Source: Thecamonas trahens ATCC 50062
Taxonomy: Eukaryota > Apusozoa > Apusomonadida > Apusomonadidae
Direction of reading: 5' to 3'
NCBI RefSeq assembly: GCF_000142905.1
Contig: NW_013657672.1
Location: 422,797-486,796, forward strand
DNA length: 64,000 nucleotides
Positions 60,871 through 64,000 of the stretch are shown here, piece by piece. The position numbers and the translations under genes are program-made. How positions within the stretch are numbered: position 1 is the stretch's first letter; each line of letters starts with the position of its first letter. Below the pieces are notes generated by a model, which was given only the letters and a program-made list of their open reading frames with translations, was not told the DNA's origin and made no database searches.

Positions 60871-63090
60871 ATGCCGACCCAGGTCTGCACCCTTTACTGG
60901 CCGCGCCACGCCACATCGTCGCCGTCGGGCTGGCTCGTCGGATGGAACATCGGTGGCTTTGTCGCCGCTGTCGCCGCCGTCGTCCCAGACATCTCGCACC
61001 GCGAACTTGCTGCACGTCTCACCAACGATCCGGCTCTCGCCGCCGTCGCTGCACGCCTGCCCGCAGCCGCCCAGCTCTCCATCCTCGGCCGCTGGCACTC
61101 GGAGCTCCTCGCTACAGGCGCGCAGCCGGCGGCGTTTGCCACTGACTCACCCGCCTCGCTCAACGTCCTGCAGCAGGCCGCCAACTTTTGGTTCGAGCTC
61201 GAGTGCGCCGCCCTCGACGCGCCCGTTGTCCTTCGCGAGATCTACTGCTGCGGCTACCGCTACACCCGTGTTGCCATGCACGTTGTCGTCTTTGACCCGC
61301 CGCAGGACGACCACTTTCTGGCCATGACCCCACTCTCGCTCGACGTTGTCTCGCTCCCGCTCCCCCGACCAGCTGCAGCCGCCGAACCGGCCACGTTCCC
61401 ACCACATACGACGGCGTCCAGCGAAGGCGCGAGCCCACAGCACCAGCCTCCCGCCTTTCTCCCACCCAAGTCTGGCACGCCCGCCACCGTTGTCCCGCCC
61501 ATCGCCGCCATGCCACGCTTCGCCAGCCTCCGCTCGTCAGGCTCGAGCCTGCCTGGGCCGTCTATTCCTGACACCGGCGTCATTCTCGACCACATCAACG
61601 TCTCGCGGTCGATCCAGGCTGCGCTGCGAGCACAGCCAGCCGAGCGCGCCCCGCGCGCGCTCCCGCCCCCACTCTGCTCGCTTGTCTGGCTTCTCGCGGT
61701 CATCGCCTCGCTTGTCTGGCCGCTCGTCTTTCCGCTCCTCCGCGTCGGCTACCGCGTCGCCGTCTTTGTATCGGCCGTGCTCAACGCCCGTTTCCAGCCT
61801 GGATCCAGTCGCTCCTCGAGTCGCACCTTCCGCCGGCCACACCGGCGTCGCTCGTCGCCATCTCGTCAGTCGCCAAGCTTGTCGACGAGCGACTGCACCA
61901 GCTATGTATGCTCCCACACCTTGCCGCCGCGACCATGGCCCGGTTCGATCGGTCAGCAGTCTCGCGCGCCCACTACATCCACGCCGTCAACCAAGCGTGG
62001 CTTCTCATCAACGACCTCGTCTTTGGCGTCATGGCCCTCTTCCTCGTCCGCAATCATGCCGAGCGAGCCATCCAAGTTGTCCACCGGTCCTCGCTCCTCC
62101 TCACCGGCGGCGACATCCTCTCTTCGCATCTCATGTGGCTCATGGGCTGGCCGTCGGGCTTCAAGCTCAACGCCAACTTTGACGCCTTTCTCGGCGCCAA
62201 CTTTCTCGCCGGCATCCAGGCCTGGCGGGCGCTGACCGACTGGCTCTCGCCAGCCAATGTGTACTTTTCTATGCCGTCGTCACCTCGTCGGTCTTTGGCC
62301 TCTCGATGATGCTCGCCGTCCTCTCGGACCTCCTCTCGGTCATCACCCTCCATGTCTACGTCTTCTACCGCGTCGCCGCAGGCCTCTACAAGTCGCTGGC
62401 AGACGTCATGAGCTCGCTGTGGAAGCTCTTTCGCGGCAAAAAGTACAATGTCCTCCGCAAGCGTATCGACTCGTGTAACTACAACCTCGACCAACTCCTC
62501 CTTGGCACCATCCTCTTCACCATCCTCTTCTTTCTCGCCCCACCACCATCGTCTACTACGCTTTCTTCACTCTCGCTCGCCTCGCCATCGTCACCGCCCA
62601 GCTCGGCCTGCTCCTCACCATCTCGCTCCTGCATCACTTTCCGCTCTTTGGCCTCACTGTTTACGCCCGCGACTCGGCTCGCCTCCCTGGAGGCATCCGC
62701 TTCCAGCCCATCCGCGGCTCGGTGCTCCGCCTCTCGCTTCCAGCCGTCAAGCGGAACATCATGTCGGCTGTCCGCGACCGCGATGCCCAGAAGCCGCTCA
62801 CCGCTCCGGACCCGGCCGCCGCCTTTCGCCCCTGGACCACCTATTTTGAGATCCGCAACCGCCCGCTTCCGCCGGCCGCGCTCTTTTTCCAGTACTCGCG
62901 CGTGGCCAAGCTCGTCACGGCTTCACAGCCGCTCATGATCTGGCCGCTGCTCTCCGGTGAGCCCATCCGTCCACCGCCTGACCTGCAGTACCCGCGTCTT
63001 GCCGCCCTGCCGTCCGCCGAAGACTTTGACGCCCTTGGCGAGCTCATTGCCCACGCTCTGGCCCGCGCCAAACTGCTTTGGGCGGCATAG
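60871..63090 (+). CDS. PIGQ: PIG-Q/GPI1, GPI-GlcNAc transferase subunit (three frame breaks)
   Basis: Reconstructed at about 740 residues (human PIGQ 760). The N-terminus reads MPTQVCTLYWPRH...GWLVGWNIGG. A Pro-rich linker leads to the membrane domain: AHYIHAVNQAWLLINDLVFG, KLNANFDAFLG, LSDLLSVITLHVYVFYRV, then the diagnostic SSLWKLFRGKKYNVLRKRIDS and NLDQLLLGTILFTIL. PIG-Q stabilises the PIG-A complex making GlcNAc-PI, the first step of GPI-anchor synthesis in the ER. The frame changes three times, each time by one missing base: at 61791-61795 (TTTCC; FPAWIQSLLESHLPP resumes), at the T4 run 62265-62268 (NVYFFYAVVTSS), and at the C4 run 62538-62541 (FLAPTTIVYYAFF). An ATG at 60721 is in frame, but the family match begins at 60871. 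Confidence 0.85.
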
Positions 63091-63115
63091 TAGAACCAGT
63101 AAAGCCAGCCTCGCC

Positions 63116-63958
63116 TCACACCTTTGGCGGCGAGCTGAAGATCTTGCGGAGGACCACAAAGGCATGCGTTGACGATGCGTCGTCCGGCGAGTCGATGTGC
63201 GACGCCGCCAGTCGCCCCATTGCCGCCTCTCGCTCCGCTTTGCTTCCGTACGCCACCTGCGCAAGCTCCAATCGCGCCGCTCGCACTCGCGCCGCTCGCA
63301 CAGCCTCTGCGGTCATCGGCCGGGTGACAACGCCAGTGTTGCTAGCCCCGCTCGGCGAGCACGAGCCGCGGCTGCTCCGCCCACAAGCCCCGCTCCCGCT
63401 CCCACTCCCACTCACAATCCCGCTTGCCATTCCGCTCCGCCACGGTGCACGCCGTGACTCTTGCCATCGCGCATACGCCTCGTCCGAGATCTCGTCGAGC
63501 CGATGCGAGCTGCCGTCGTCCAAGACACTCACGGCTCCGGTCTGCCGATCCCTCACCCGCTGCGCTGCCAGCCGTGCCGCGCGCACCGCGCGCTCCTCGC
63601 GCTCCGCTAAAATGGCTGCCACCTCGGCCTCGGTCAGCGGCCGGCGCGCAACTTTCGCCGGCGCCGTCATCGGGCGTGCCCGTCGCTGCCGCCAAGGCCG
63701 AAGCCGCCGAGTCGGTGTGGCCGGCTCCGCGGACGCTCCTGCTTCGACTTCCGCAACAGGAGCAGAATCCGAGAGGCCAGACGACGCCTCAGTCATTGAA
63801 TTGGTCTCCTCCTCCGACTCTCTGTCGTCTGCTGCGACCATCGCAGACTGGCCAACGGCACGCCGCTCGTCAACCTCGGTGAGCACCGCCACCGGGGCGA
63901 GCGGCACCAAGAGCGGCGATCGAGACTTCAGCTCTGGGAGCGGACAGACTGGTGTCAT
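63116..63958 (-). CDS. Unidentified Arg/Ala-rich protein
   Basis: 280 residues from an ATG at 63958. The N-terminal half is low complexity. Two similar basic helical segments each follow an RPMTAxA motif (RPMTAPAKVARRPLTEAEVA and RPMTAEAVRAARVRAARLEL); RPMTA-like motifs recur in several flagellar and microtubule-associated proteins, but I cannot name a family. A Ser-Gly repeat lies between them. The end reads LRKIFSSPPKV. The gene converges on PIG-Q with 25 bp between stops. The window ends 42 bp upstream of the start, so a more distant first exon cannot be excluded. Confidence 0.6.
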   Translation of the reverse strand: MTPVCPLPELKSRSPLLVPLAPVAVLTEVDERRAVGQSAMVAADDRESEEETNSMTEASSGLSDSAPVAEVEAGASAEPATPTRRLRPWRQRRARPMTAPAKVARRPLTEAEVAAILAEREERAVRAARLAAQRVRDRQTGAVSVLDDGSSHRLDEISDEAYARWQESRRAPWRSGMASGIVSGSGSGSGACGRSSRGSCSPSGASNTGVVTRPMTAEAVRAARVRAARLELAQVAYGSKAEREAAMGRLAASHIDSPDDASSTHAFVVLRKIFSSPPKV

Positions 63959-64000
63959 GGCAGCCTCTGCATCGACATGGTGGCTCTCATTTGCAGATGG

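Noticed and set aside
1-64000. tRNA, rRNA and CRISPR arrays
   Set aside because: No cloverleaf, rRNA-like sequence or spacer-repeat array was recognised by eye on either strand; a tRNAscan or covariance-model search was not possible.

Overview
The window is nuclear DNA from a small, GC-rich, gene-dense protist genome. Most genes are eukaryote-specific: VPS13, beta-COP, ATG8, HAT1, XRCC1, TIM22, PIG-Q and a tubulin tyrosine ligase-like polyglutamylase. Spliceosomal introns are few and short. The gene mix (plexin-like RasGAP receptor, MICAL-type monooxygenase, Tmc-type receptors, polyglutamylase), the strong preference for G/C at third codon positions and the tight packing suggest a free-living flagellate near the base of Obazoa, such as an apusomonad like Thecamonas. 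That is inference; no marker gene here proves it.

Layout. 0-4 kb: a four-WW-domain protein converges on a membrane-anchored LVIVD-repeat protein. 4.5-18 kb: two tandem giant Tmc-like TPR/PAS membrane proteins flank a decayed piggyBac transposase. 18-21 kb: LTO1 converges on XRCC1. An 18-bp minisatellite fills the XRCC1/VPS13 divergent promoter. 21.4-33 kb: VPS13, about 3,800 residues. 33-38 kb: two unidentified genes with overlapping start codons, then beta-COP. 38-46 kb: a plexin-like receptor (propeller, PSI/IPT repeats, one TM, RasGAP) lies head-to-head with a zinc-finger MICAL monooxygenase. 46-58.3 kb, all on the minus strand: TTLL polyglutamylase, TIM22, a cyclic-nucleotide-type K+ channel, a class 3 lipase, HAT1 and ATG8. 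58.3-59.6 kb is gene-poor. 59.6-64 kb: a dual-specificity phosphatase, a small membrane protein, PIG-Q and an unidentified minus-strand protein.

Three window-wide patterns stand out. (1) Five genes (Tmc-like A, XRCC1, VPS13, beta-COP, PIG-Q) carry seven frame breaks, every one equivalent to a single missing base and mostly in homopolymers. Undercalled bases are the simplest explanation; a genuine -1 recoding or base-insertion process is the interesting alternative. (2) Every convergent gene pair has only 4 to 51 bp between stop codons. (3) All four introns that can be resolved lie near gene 5' ends.

The strongest biological lead is the shared promoter of the plexin-like RasGAP receptor and the MICAL monooxygenase. 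In animals these two families act in one semaphorin-plexin-MICAL pathway.
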